Shown piece after piece: positions 32,695 to 40,946 of a stretch of DNA of 42,154 bases; within the stretch, counting starts at the first letter, position 1; each line of letters starts with the position of its first letter. Location of the stretch: positions 1-42,154 of the forward strand of contig DKUO01000022.1 in NCBI GenBank assembly GCA_002490705.1, given 5' to 3'. Both the position numbers and the translations under genes were made by a program. Under the pieces are notes generated by a model, which was not told where the DNA came from, made no database searches, and was given only the letters and a program-made list of their open reading frames with translations. The stretch is from Lachnospiraceae bacterium UBA7202. GTDB lineage: Bacteria; Bacillota; Clostridia; Lachnospirales; Lachnospiraceae.

Positions 32695-33710
32695 AAACAG
32701 ACAAGCTAATAGACGCGATCGGTATGATAGATGAAAGAAAAATCCTGGACGCAAAGGCATTTACGGTAAAGAGCAGGAGAAAATCTCTGGGGAAAGCGGT
32801 ATCCTGGGCGGCAGCGATTCTCTTATGCTTTACACTGTCCATTTCTGCTTTGGCGGCAGCTGTCGATCCAGTTTATCAAATGCTGTTCAACATCTTCCCC
32901 ACAGCCGCACAGGCTTTGAAACCGGTCAATCTGTCCTGCGAAGATCAGGGAATCAGGATGGAGGTGATCTCTGCCGCAATCTATGAAAATGAAGCGGTAA
33001 TTGTTCTTTCTTTGCAGGATTTGACTGATAACAGAATTGATGAAACAACAGATTTATTAGACAGCTATAGGATTAACCGGCCTTTTGATTCCGAGGCTTC
33101 CTGTAGTTTTGTCTCTTTTGACGAAGAGACGGGAAAGGCCACCTTTTTGATTCATATCAGCCAGTGGAATCATAAAAAAATCGAGGGGGATAAAATCACT
33201 TTTTCTTTTACCGAGTTCTTAAGTCAAAAAAAGACGTTTGATGAAAAACTGTCCGGCCTTGATTTGAGCAAGGCCGGCAAAGCAGAAAAAACACAGAAAC
33301 CGGAAGCCATCAGAGGCGGTGGCGGTATGGGTTCGGTTGATTATGACACGGAATGTTTAGTGCCGGTTGCCGGCGGTATCCTTTCCCCTGTGGATGGCAT
33401 CACCGTAACCAATGTGGGGGTTATCGACAATAAGCTTCACATACAACTATATTTTGAAGATATTCGATCCTATGATAACCATGGATATATTGATCTGCGG
33501 GATGAGGCCGGTAATCAGGCAGAATATGATACAATCAGCTTTTGGGATGATGAAAAAGTGGGCAGTTATGACGAAATCGTTTATGATTTTCCACCGGAAG
33601 ACATGGAAAACTATCAGGCATATGGCTATTTTGTCACCTGTAAGAACAGAACAAAAGGGAATTGGCAGGTAACTTTCCCGCTTGAGAATGCGGAATATAC
33701 TTCAAAATAA
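32691..33710 (+). CDS. DUF4179-type membrane anti-sigma-like protein
   Basis: A 339-residue protein with a short cytoplasmic N-terminus (about 1-38, DKLIDAIGMIDERKILDAKAF), one transmembrane helix (about 40-60, VSWAAAILLCFTLSISALAA) and an extracellular beta-rich region. The block directly after the helix (VYQMLFNIFPTAAQALKPV) and the DQGIRMEVISAAIYENEAVIVL block are typical of DUF4179 proteins. It overlaps the sigma gene (ATGA) and is probably its anti-sigma partner. It is followed by the AraC gene with 49 bases between. Role inferred from context. Confidence 0.85.
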   Translation: MKTDKLIDAIGMIDERKILDAKAFTVKSRRKSLGKAVSWAAAILLCFTLSISALAAAVDPVYQMLFNIFPTAAQALKPVNLSCEDQGIRMEVISAAIYENEAVIVLSLQDLTDNRIDETTDLLDSYRINRPFDSEASCSFVSFDEETGKATFLIHISQWNHKKIEGDKITFSFTEFLSQKKTFDEKLSGLDLSKAGKAEKTQKPEAIRGGGGMGSVDYDTECLVPVAGGILSPVDGITVTNVGVIDNKLHIQLYFEDIRSYDNHGYIDLRDEAGNQAEYDTISFWDDEKVGSYDEIVYDFPPEDMENYQAYGYFVTCKNRTKGNWQVTFPLENAEYTSK

Positions 33711-33759
33711 TTTTCCGTATACCATACCGATTTTTGCAGGTTCGATGGAGAGTGAAAAG

Positions 33760-34506
33760 ATGCAATATTATCAATGCGATCAATATCCGATCGAGTTCGT
33801 AGTGTCAGAGAATATGGAGAAGCATTTTGAGCCTCATAACCATGTTAGGCATTATGTTATATCTGTTGTCATACAGGGAACGGTGGCGGTCTGTCTGGAA
33901 AACAGGGAGAAAGAGTGCCACAGGGGCGATATGTTTATTGTCCCGCCTTATGCGGTACATGCCGTGCGTCAGGGGAAGGATGCGCGCCTGTTGTCCATGT
34001 GTTTAGGGACTGCCTTTGTAGAAGGGACTGATAGAGAAACGGCGGAGGGTATTGTTCGGAATTTGTTGAGAGATGCAGCGGGGCTGGGGATTTTCGGAAA
34101 AGAACAGCAGGAGAAGCTGTTCTCCTCCGTGCGGACGGTTTACCGCCTCCGGGATGGCGGGCAAAAGGAGATAGACGCCGGAATTAAAATTTTGGCCGAT
34201 AAAATTACCGGACACTCGGAACGGGAACTGCCGATAGAGGCAATGGCAGCGGATATCTTTGTCAGTAAATATTATTTTATAAGAAAATTCAAAAACAGCA
34301 TCGGCATGACGCCGCACCGGTTTTGCATTCAGAACCGCATACGGAAATCACAGGGAATGCTGGATGAGGAAAAGTCGATCAGCGGGATTGCCGCAGAGAT
34401 GGGATTTTACGACCAGAGCCATTTTGACAAGGCGTTTCAGAGGATTGTGGGAATATCTCCCTCTGAATACGTCCGTTCAAAAAAGCAGATAGAACAGGGC
34501 ACATAG
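33760..34506 (+). CDS. AraC family transcriptional regulator
   Basis: A 248-residue regulator. The N-terminal cupin-like effector domain (about 1-120) includes EKHFEPHNHVRHYVISVVI and MFIVPPYAVHAV. The C-terminal double helix-turn-helix (about 150-245) has MAADIFVSKYYFIRKFKN and then ISGIAAEMGFYDQSHFDKAFQRIVGISPSEY in outline. The ATG at 33760 has GGAGAG seven bases upstream; earlier starts lie in or near the previous gene. It is next to a cupin gene and probably regulates it. Inducer unknown. Confidence 0.9.
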   Translation: MQYYQCDQYPIEFVVSENMEKHFEPHNHVRHYVISVVIQGTVAVCLENREKECHRGDMFIVPPYAVHAVRQGKDARLLSMCLGTAFVEGTDRETAEGIVRNLLRDAAGLGIFGKEQQEKLFSSVRTVYRLRDGGQKEIDAGIKILADKITGHSERELPIEAMAADIFVSKYYFIRKFKNSIGMTPHRFCIQNRIRKSQGMLDEEKSISGIAAEMGFYDQSHFDKAFQRIVGISPSEYVRSKKQIEQGT

Positions 34507-34590
34507 GGCAATTTTTTACAAGACAGGACTGTCTCCGAAGAATAGGATGGAAACGTAACACAGATTACCTATTTTATCGGAGGTGCCAGA

Positions 34591-34974
34591 ATGGATACAT
34601 TTACATTATTTGACAACGGAAAATTAGTTTTGCCGGAAAAGGAAGTTAGCTTTGCGCAGATTCCATGGGCAAAGCATCCGACGTTCGAGGGTGTGGAGCT
34701 GAAACATATCGTCACGGCAAAGGACACGGAAGGGAGATTCAGCTATCATTTGGTGCGGATTGCTCCTGACTGCCGTATCGGGAACCATATCCATGAGACC
34801 CAGTTGGAAACCCATGAGGTGATAAAGGGCAGTGGGAAATGCGTGAATGCAGGCAGTACAATCCCGTATGAGCCGGGCACCATATCCATCATGCAGGCCG
34901 GTGTACCGCATGAGGTCATTGCAGATGCAGAGGGGCTGTATTTGTTTGCCAAGTTTATGCCAGCGTTATGTTGA
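34591..34974 (+). CDS. Cupin-domain protein
   Basis: A 127-residue cytoplasmic cupin. Motif 1 is GNHIHETQLETHEVIKG (about residues 65-81) with the usual His and Glu metal ligands; motif 2 is PGTISIMQAGVPHEVIADA (about 94-112) with a His. GGAGGT lies before the ATG. The upstream AraC gene, 84 bases away, is the likely regulator. A terminator-like hairpin follows at 35001-35038. Substrate unknown; the protein may be a sugar-binding or isomerase module. Confidence 0.85.
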   Translation: MDTFTLFDNGKLVLPEKEVSFAQIPWAKHPTFEGVELKHIVTAKDTEGRFSYHLVRIAPDCRIGNHIHETQLETHEVIKGSGKCVNAGSTIPYEPGTISIMQAGVPHEVIADAEGLYLFAKFMPALC

Positions 34975-35000
34975 AGCAAATAAAGGAATAGAATGTACGG

Positions 35001-35038
35001 ACCGCCGCTATGGTTTTATCCCATATGCGGCGGTTTTC
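35001..35038 (+). terminator. Likely terminator of the cupin gene
   Basis: ACCGCCGC (35001-35008) pairs with GCGGCGGT (35027-35034); inner bases TATGG and CCATA extend the stem. A short T-run (TTTC) follows, so it is GC-strong but has a weak tail. Confidence 0.65.
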
Positions 35039-35147
35039 GCTTTCCTGTATGATGGAAAAATTTCCGTAACCCTTTCAGCATCTGAAATTAGGAAATGAAA
35101 CTTTTCTATGAGCTGGCTCGTATTATGATCAGAAGGAGGGATAGGAA

Positions 35148-36094
35148 ATGGACATTAAGAATTTAGGATGCATAAACCTGTACACAGGTTTGCTTACATC
35201 AAAAAAATTGCAAATGTAAAAAACAGAGCAGAACTTGGTAAATTCATGTGTAATAGATCTTCGATCAGGGTTATTTCCCGCGAAGATTTGATGGCAGGAA
35301 TGGGAAAACCTCTTAATTTAGCGGAAAAAACAAATGTAGATAAACTACGTAATTCCATCGATATTGCGAAAGGGACAAAAGTAACGGTAGAGGGCGGATT
35401 TGTGTTGACAGTTGGGGAAGAAATTGTTGATATATCCGGAGGAGATCTATATAATCGCAAAGCATCCGAGAAGGCTGCCGAGATGGCAAGCGCTTTAATA
35501 ATGCTGCTTCGGAATGCCGGCGGAACAGCAAATATAGTTGCATTCAGCACTCCAGAATACCAAAAGTGGACAGAAAATGTATCCAGAGTAATGAGCTATT
35601 TTGGGATAGATGTCTCAAAAGATTTTACCGTAAATGGTATGAAATACAGCAAAAATAAAGAAGGATGGTGGGAGTCGGCGGCAAATACCGCAGCACAAGA
35701 GGCCTATGAACGGCAAATAGCAGCAAATAAAACCTATGAATTTGCTGACGAGCTTATGAAACAGAGGATCACACATTTAAGTAACTACTATTTATCCACT
35801 GTTCCGGAAAGCGTGAAAGAGGCGTGGCAAGAAGCAATGGAAGAAAGCGGAGTGAATCCATTTTCGGACGGTTTCAGTACATTTGCGCAGCTTGTTATGG
35901 AGCAGGATCTTATGACAGGTGGAGATGATAATATTTTCGGAAATACTGTAGAAAGCAGTGTGTCTACAGTTAAAAAGATTCTGGATAGAAATGAAAATCC
36001 ATTGGGAAAAGTGGATGAGAACAAGGCAGAGTCTCTACAGAGAGAAAAGAAGTTTTATGCAACATTATTGAGGAAACTTGAAAACATCAGATAG
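35148..36094 (+). CDS. Unknown protein; full length requires a -1 frameshift at an A7 slippery site
   Basis: A cytoplasmic protein of about 315 residues. The start at 35148 has a strong AAGGAGGG (35133-35140) seven bases upstream. Its frame reads MDIKNLGCINLYTGLLTSKK and stops at 35219. A -1 shift at A_AAA_AAA (35201-35207) in the codons TCA AAA AAA joins it to the open frame that continues to 36094. The internal ATG at 35168 of that frame has no good site. No signal peptide or membrane helix is seen. The rest has an alpha/beta part (KLRNSIDIAKGTKVTVEGGF) and helical C-terminal regions. I recognise no family. The shift may be programmed, a mutation (A8 to A7) or a sequencing error. It is the first of several related-looking genes. 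Confidence 0.65.
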
Positions 36095-36146
36095 GCGTCT
36101 CGGACTGATAAATGCGCCGCCAATAAGGCTGAAAGGAAAATGCAAA

Positions 36147-36716
36147 ATGGAGATAACAAACAATACAGCGACAAGTGCTTATGGCAATGAATACAAAAAT
36201 AAAAATGTGCCAAAGCAGGATTATGAAAACACAATGAAAACGAAGATGCCCGAAACTGAGAAGAAAGAAAACAAGACCTTGGGGATGGGATTCCTACATG
36301 ACAAAAACAGTCCGGTGTCTTACGGGATGGTGGCCAAGTATGCAGAGGATTCTACGGAGAGTGATCCAATCATCAAAGTAAGTCTGCGGTCGGAGGAATA
36401 TTGTATCAAGATTAATGAGGTGAATCCGAGAAATGCGTCGGAAATCGAGATGTTTGCGTTATGCTGTTATGCCGATGACAAGGGGATTGGAACAGGCGGT
36501 ACATTTGGAAGCTGGCAGACATTAAACTACTATCGTGACAACGCTTCCCATAACGGATATTTTGAACGGACAAACGCAACGGACTCGTTTCAAAGCGTGA
36601 AGCAGGACTGGATGAAAATGGTTCAGTTCATGATGAAGGATTATATGGATGCAGGATTATTTAAGCAGTCCATGGATGGCAAGGGATTGTTGGGAATATT
36701 TGAAAGATATGTGTAG
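36147..36716 (+). CDS. Unknown protein of the right-end family
   Basis: A 189-residue cytoplasmic protein of unknown function. The start at 36147 has AAAGGA nine bases upstream and lies 52 bases after the previous gene. The N-terminus MEITNNTATSAYGNEYKNK is Asn/Tyr/Thr-rich, much like its neighbours. The middle has a beta-rich block (SDPIIKVSLRSEEYCIKINE) and a Gly-rich GTGGTFGSWQTLNYY; the C-terminal third is helical. No membrane segment or signal. With the gene at 35148 it forms a transcription unit. Its sister genes appear at 41548 and 42089. Confidence 0.7.
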   Translation: MEITNNTATSAYGNEYKNKNVPKQDYENTMKTKMPETEKKENKTLGMGFLHDKNSPVSYGMVAKYAEDSTESDPIIKVSLRSEEYCIKINEVNPRNASEIEMFALCCYADDKGIGTGGTFGSWQTLNYYRDNASHNGYFERTNATDSFQSVKQDWMKMVQFMMKDYMDAGLFKQSMDGKGLLGIFERYV

Positions 36717-36796
36717 ACTTGAAAATGGCATAAATATTATAAAATGAAATAGATAATGACTCTTATTACATAAATATTGGATAAACATCATATACT

Positions 36797-36838
36797 AAAG
36801 TGTACACTGTTGACATTGTGTACACTTTTTGCTATGAT
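36797..36838 (+). promoter_or_regulatory. Promoter and paired TGTACA operator of the second toxin-antitoxin operon
   Basis: TTGACA (36810-36815), exactly 17 bases, TATGAT (36833-36838): a strong sigma-A promoter. Two identical GTGTACAC palindromes (36800-36807 and 36818-36825) sit on either side of the -35 box, 18 bases centre to centre. With flanking AAA and TTT they form one larger inverted repeat (36797-36828). This is the expected place for repression by an antitoxin-toxin complex. Confidence 0.85.
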
Positions 36839-36863
36839 GGAGGTATCGAAGGAGATGATAGAT

Positions 36864-37289
36864 ATGTTGATGGAACAGGCTACAACAGTAAGAAAGGAAT
36901 GGAGTGCAGTTTGCGATAGTGTTATTCATGAAAAACCTAAATTTATAAAGCGTACACGAGATAGAATGTGGTTTTCTAGTTTGGAAACAGTATCCGAGAT
37001 TTTGGAAGCATATCATTTTAGTGCCATGAAATATATAGAAGACGATGGTTCCATAACATTGTCTCTTAATGAAATTGATCTTGTAGAAAATGGGAAAGAT
37101 GAACAGGAAGCCCGTCTGAATATGGGAAAAGCTATATTAGAATATGCTTTGGATTATTATAATGAGTACGAAATGTATTCGCATAGTCCAAATAGAAAGA
37201 AACATATTCCCTATATTTTTAAAGCATTGATTTTTGATGATCCTGAAAAGATAGGAGATATGTTACAATGCCAAGATGGAAAGAACTAA
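36864..37289 (+). CDS. Putative antitoxin with YefM-like N-terminal and HicB-like C-terminal halves
   Basis: A 141-residue protein. The -10 box ends at 36838, so the ATGs at 36834 and 36837 cannot start it; AAGGAG (36849-36854) nine bases before 36864 fixes the start. Residues 10-52 (RKEWSAVCDS, EKPKFIKRTRDR, SSLETVSEIL) follow the Phd/YefM DNA-binding pattern. Residues 61-100 (DGSITLSLNEIDLVENG, then EARLNMGKAILEYALDYY) look like the partial RNase-H-like domain of HicB. The C-terminal 40 residues are unplaced. It overlaps the HicA-like toxin gene by 22 bases. The mosaic reading is by eye; the antitoxin role is inferred from the toxin partner and operator. Confidence 0.7.
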   Translation: MLMEQATTVRKEWSAVCDSVIHEKPKFIKRTRDRMWFSSLETVSEILEAYHFSAMKYIEDDGSITLSLNEIDLVENGKDEQEARLNMGKAILEYALDYYNEYEMYSHSPNRKKHIPYIFKALIFDDPEKIGDMLQCQDGKN

Positions 37290-37486
37290 AGAGATTTTGT
37301 GATAGGGATGGATGGGAGTTATATAAAGATACCGATCATTATTTCTATCGGAAAATGGATGATGATGGTAATATTAGGTTAACAAAGGTTTCAAAAGGCT
37401 CAGGAGAAATTCATCCTCACATGTGGAGGGAAATATTGAAGAAACAATTACAAGTTACGCAGGAGTATTTTAACAGTAAAATATAA
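37268..37486 (+). CDS. HicA-like toxin
   Basis: A 72-residue protein. It starts MPRWKELKRFCDRDGWELYK, the HicA pattern of a first helix and strand; DTDHYFYRK holds the candidate catalytic histidine (H24). The remainder (GSGEIHPHMWREILKKQLQ, then VTQEYFN) fits the C-terminal helices of HicA, a double-stranded RNA-binding-fold mRNA interferase. Length matches the family (about 60-85). It overlaps the antitoxin by 22 bases in a different frame and is followed by a terminator, so the operon is complete. The order antitoxin then toxin is reversed from the classical hicA-hicB order. Confidence 0.8.
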   Translation: MPRWKELKRFCDRDGWELYKDTDHYFYRKMDDDGNIRLTKVSKGSGEIHPHMWREILKKQLQVTQEYFNSKI

Positions 37487-37499
37487 TAATATGTTGCTA

Positions 37500-37533
37500 A
37501 GCATTTGGAGAATAATTATCCAGATGCTTTTTT
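37500..37533 (+). terminator. Terminator of the second toxin-antitoxin operon
   Basis: AGCATTTGGA (37500-37509) pairs with TCCAGATGCT (37519-37528) with one T-G wobble, nine-base loop, then a T-run to 37533. The 155 bases that follow up to the fucosidase gene show no clear gene; no promoter with proper spacing was seen. Confidence 0.85.
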
Positions 37534-37688
37534 AGTGAAAATTTATTTGACGATTGAGTAACAGACAGAAACAGATATGCTTCAAGTTGGATATTATCAC
37601 GGAAACTCCGATACTTGCAGATTTTGTGTGGACGTGTTATTATGTCGCTGATTATATGCAAGCAGATTAATGGAATATGGAGGTTTGC

Positions 37689-39065
37689 GTGAAAACATTT
37701 TTAAAGGAAGCGGCGGCGGTAAAGCCCAGTGCCAGACAAATTGCATGGTATGATATGGAATTCTACGCTTTTATTCATTTTGGAGTCAACACCTTTACAG
37801 GCAGGGAGTGGGGGCTGGGCAATGAGCCGGAAGAAATATTTAACCCTGAAAAGCTGAATTGCGACCAATGGGTAGATGCGATTAAAAGTGCTGGTATGAA
37901 GGGAATGGTGCTGACGGCCAAGCATCATGATGGATTTTGTCTGTGGCCTTCCGCGTATACAGAGCACAGTGTGAAGAATTCTCCTTTTAAGGGCGATGTG
38001 GTCCGTGAAGCGGCTGATGCGTGCCGCAGGGGAGGTATTAAATTTGGCTTTTACCTTTCCCCATGGGACCGCAACAATGCCCTTTATGGTACGGCGGCCT
38101 ATAATGATTATTTTTGTAATCAGTTGACAGAGCTTCTTACCCAGTACGGAGATATTTTCTATGTGTGGTTTGACAATGCATGCGGAGAGGGACCTAACGG
38201 GAAAAAACAGGAATATGATTTCCCGAGATATATTGAACTGATCCGAAAGTATCAGCCTCAGGCAGTGATCTTCAACGATTTCGGACCGGATGTGCGCTGG
38301 TGCGGAAATGAGGCCGGAATGGCCAGACATGCGGAATGGGCAGTAGTGCCGAAAGAGTTGTGTAAATACAGTGAGGTTCAGACAGGGGCAGGGCCCATGG
38401 CGGATGAGGGTGATCTTTCGTTCCTTTACAATACCTCCCAGAGTGTGGGAGCACTGGATAATATCGTTTATTCCAAAGGATTGACGTTTACTCCGGCAGA
38501 GATCAATATGTCCATCAGACCGGGATGGTTCTGGCACGAAGAGGAAGAACCGCATTCTTTGGAAAGATTGTTCAGAACCTATGTGACTTCTGTGGGAGCG
38601 AACTGCTGTTTTCATTTAAATCTTCCGCCTACTCGGGAAGGACTGATTGACGAGAGGGATGTGAAGAGATTAAAGGAATTGCGCGCTCTTTTGGAGCAGG
38701 AATTTGGGAACAAGATTCCGGCCACGGTTATCAGGCAGGAAAATGCTTTCCCCACGCAGCCCCGCTATGAAATCGTGTTTGAAAAACCGAGATGTGATTT
38801 TAAATATGTGATCTTGCGGGAGGATATTGCAAAGGGACAAAGAGTGGAATCCTTTCAGATCACGGCGGAGACACCAGATGGGGCGAGTTATCCCTTCTAT
38901 CAGGGAACGACCATAGGCAACCGAAAAATTTGCCAGCTTCAGGACCCGTTTCTGGGGCAGAATCCGCTTACCAAGACCATTGAGTACGGCGCGTCAAAGC
39001 TGATCGTGCAGGTGACATCGGCGCGGGATGAGGTGTTTATGAAAAGTATTGAGGTTTATTCTTAA
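37689..39065 (+). CDS. Alpha-L-fucosidase (GH29-type)
   Basis: A 458-residue cytoplasmic glycoside hydrolase of the GH29 type. Family signatures are WYDMEFYAFIHFGVNTFTG, LTAKHHDGFCLWPSAYTEHSV in outline, and the nucleophile block IFYVWFDNACGEG with candidate catalytic aspartate D162. The C-terminal 120 residues form a small beta domain. The GTG at 37689 is chosen because GGAGG lies five bases upstream; the ATG at 37677 lies before the site. There is no signal peptide, so it acts on imported fucosylated sugars. A terminator follows at 39078-39119. The AraC gene downstream is a plausible regulator. Confidence 0.9.
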   Translation: MKTFLKEAAAVKPSARQIAWYDMEFYAFIHFGVNTFTGREWGLGNEPEEIFNPEKLNCDQWVDAIKSAGMKGMVLTAKHHDGFCLWPSAYTEHSVKNSPFKGDVVREAADACRRGGIKFGFYLSPWDRNNALYGTAAYNDYFCNQLTELLTQYGDIFYVWFDNACGEGPNGKKQEYDFPRYIELIRKYQPQAVIFNDFGPDVRWCGNEAGMARHAEWAVVPKELCKYSEVQTGAGPMADEGDLSFLYNTSQSVGALDNIVYSKGLTFTPAEINMSIRPGWFWHEEEEPHSLERLFRTYVTSVGANCCFHLNLPPTREGLIDERDVKRLKELRALLEQEFGNKIPATVIRQENAFPTQPRYEIVFEKPRCDFKYVILREDIAKGQRVESFQITAETPDGASYPFYQGTTIGNRKICQLQDPFLGQNPLTKTIEYGASKLIVQVTSARDEVFMKSIEVYS

Positions 39066-39077
39066 CAGAGATAATGC

Positions 39078-39119
39078 AAAAAGCGGAGAGAGCAGTTTTT
39101 TCAGCCCCCTCCGCTTTTT
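39078..39119 (+). terminator. Terminator after the fucosidase gene
   Basis: AAAAAGCGGAG (39078-39088) pairs perfectly with CTCCGCTTTTT (39109-39119), 20-base loop ending in a T-run; A-rich flank on the left makes it possibly bidirectional. Confidence 0.8.
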
Positions 39120-39193
39120 GAAAAATGAAGATATTTTACAAGACGCAGGAAAAAATAGGAGATAAAATGGCTCTTGACAAGGAGGCATTCTGC

Positions 39194-40036
39194 ATGAAGA
39201 AAGAAACAAGGACAGTCATATATGATGACGAATTACGGATGGAAGCATACCGTTTTGAAGGAATTGTACAGCCGTTTCCAAGCCATTTTCACGAGCATTA
39301 TGTGATTGGATTTGTAGAGGATGGGGAGCGGGTGCTTACCTGCCGGGACAGGGAATATGCCATTGAGGAAGGCAGCATTGTGCTTTTTAATCCGGGTGAC
39401 AGTCATGCCTGTGTGCAGAGTGACGAGGGGACATTTGATTACCGTGGCCTCAACATTTCAAAGGAGGTCATGCTTGATCTGGCAGAGGAAGTCACGGGGA
39501 AACGGGAGCTCCCGGGATTTTCAACAAATGTGATCTGTGACGAGGAGGCAGTCTGCCACCTACGGTCGCTGCATGAGATGGTCATGAAAGGGGCAGAGGA
39601 GTTTAAAAAAGAGGAAACCTTGCTGTTTCTGCTTTCGTATCTGATCCAGAATTATGGACAGCCTTTTGAAAACTGTATTCCTGAATGCAGGCAGGAGATT
39701 GAAAGAGCCTGTGAATACATGGGAGAGCATTTCACGGAGCGCATTTATTTAGATCAGATCTGCCGTCACGCAGGGCTTAGCAAGTCAACACTGCTTCGGG
39801 CTTTTACAAAGGAAAAAGGAGTCACGCCGTACCGCTATCTTGAGACAATCCGTATCAATGAAGCAAAAAAGCTGTTATCGGAAGGAGTGCCGCCCGTGGA
39901 GACGGCAATTCGGACAGGGTTTTCCGACCAGAGCCATTTTACAAATTATTTCAATCAGTTCATAGGGCTTGCGCCGGGTGCTTATCGTGAAATATTCTCG
40001 GAAAAGGACGGGGATGGTGGGCAGCATGGGGAATAG
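39194..40036 (+). CDS. AraC family transcriptional regulator
   Basis: A 280-residue regulator. The N-terminal cupin (about 1-140) has PFPSHFHEHYVIGFVEDG and IEEGSIVLFNPGDSHACV. The C-terminal double helix-turn-helix (about 175-275) has YLDQICRHAGLSKSTLLRAF and then AIRTGFSDQSHFTNYFNQF. The start at 39194 has AAGGAGG eight bases upstream; an earlier ATG at 39125 lies directly after the terminator and lacks a site. Its stop overlaps the EamA gene start by 11 bases, so the two form an operon with the DUF2000 gene. Likely targets are this operon or the fucosidase gene. Confidence 0.9.
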   Translation: MKKETRTVIYDDELRMEAYRFEGIVQPFPSHFHEHYVIGFVEDGERVLTCRDREYAIEEGSIVLFNPGDSHACVQSDEGTFDYRGLNISKEVMLDLAEEVTGKRELPGFSTNVICDEEAVCHLRSLHEMVMKGAEEFKKEETLLFLLSYLIQNYGQPFENCIPECRQEIERACEYMGEHFTERIYLDQICRHAGLSKSTLLRAFTKEKGVTPYRYLETIRINEAKKLLSEGVPPVETAIRTGFSDQSHFTNYFNQFIGLAPGAYREIFSEKDGDGGQHGE

Positions 40037-40946
40037 GAAATCAGCCGGGCATCTGGCGGCGCTGTTCACGATCATTATCTGGGGGACGACATTCATATCC
40101 ACCAAAGTCCTGCTTGTGGATTTCAGGCCGGTGGAAATATTGTTCTTCCGGTTTGTCATGGGATTTGCGGCATTGCTTTTGGCTTGTCCGCATCGGATGA
40201 AGGGCGTGGGGCGCAGGCAGGAAATGACATTTGCGCTGGCGGGGTTGAGCGGGATATGTCTGTATTACCTATTGGAGAATATTGCCCTTACCTATACGAT
40301 GGCATCCAATGTGGGAGTCATTATCTCAGTGGCACCATTTTTTACGGCGATGCTGTCACGTTTATTCCTGAAATCGGAAGGGAAACTGCGGGCAAATTTC
40401 TTCATTGGCTTTGTGGTAGCGATGGCGGGGATCGCGCTGATCAGCTTTAACGGCTTCGAAATGGAATTGAACCCGGTGGGGGATGTGTTGGCAGTTCTTG
40501 CGGCTTTTGTGTGGGCGTGCTATTCCATATTGACAAGGAAGATCAGCAGCTTTGGGTATCCGGTTATCCTCACCACACGCAGGACGTTCTTTTACGGTAT
40601 CCTGTTTATGCTTCCGGCATTGTTTCTTTTTGATTTTAAAATCGGGTCGGAACGGTTTGCAGATGTGACAAATTTGCTCAATCTCCTGTATCTGGGACTG
40701 GGAGCATCCGCACTCTGTTTCGTCACGTGGAACCTTGCGGTAAAGGCGCTTGGGGCAGTCAAGACCAGCGTTTATATTTATATGGTTCCCGTCATAACGG
40801 TGGTGACTTCCGTGTTCATACTGAAGGAGCCGGTAACGTGGGTCTCCGCTGCGGGGACGGCTCTGGCAGTCGCAGGGCTTTTCCTTTCTGAATATAGTGG
40901 GAAGAGAGTGGAAAAGGAGGATACAGAAAATGGATTTACAGAATGA
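40026..40946 (+). CDS. EamA (DMT) family transporter
   Basis: A 306-residue membrane protein of the drug/metabolite transporter superfamily with two EamA domains of five helices each. The first starts LAALFTIIIWGTTFISTKVLL, the usual N-terminal pattern, and the second begins near DVLAVLAAFVWACYSILTRKI. The start could be ATG 40014 or 40026; 40026 is chosen as the family start but the site is weak in both cases. Overlaps the AraC gene before it and the DUF2000 gene after it (17 bases). Exports or imports small metabolites; substrate unknown. Confidence 0.9.
   Translation: MGNRKSAGHLAALFTIIIWGTTFISTKVLLVDFRPVEILFFRFVMGFAALLLACPHRMKGVGRRQEMTFALAGLSGICLYYLLENIALTYTMASNVGVIISVAPFFTAMLSRLFLKSEGKLRANFFIGFVVAMAGIALISFNGFEMELNPVGDVLAVLAAFVWACYSILTRKISSFGYPVILTTRRTFFYGILFMLPALFLFDFKIGSERFADVTNLLNLLYLGLGASALCFVTWNLAVKALGAVKTSVYIYMVPVITVVTSVFILKEPVTWVSAAGTALAVAGLFLSEYSGKRVEKEDTENGFTE

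Noticed and set aside
35168..35170. ATG 35168 as the start of the right-end gene
   Set aside because: It has no ribosome binding site at a proper distance, whereas ATG 35148 in the other frame has a strong one; the frameshift model explains both.
36834..36863. Earlier ATG starts for the second antitoxin (36834, 36837, 36855)
   Set aside because: The first two lie in the -10 box and the third abuts the ribosome binding site; AAGGAG nine bases before 36864 fixes the later start.
37547..37581. TTGACG with TATGCT as a fucosidase promoter
   Set aside because: The spacer is 23 bases, too long for sigma-A.
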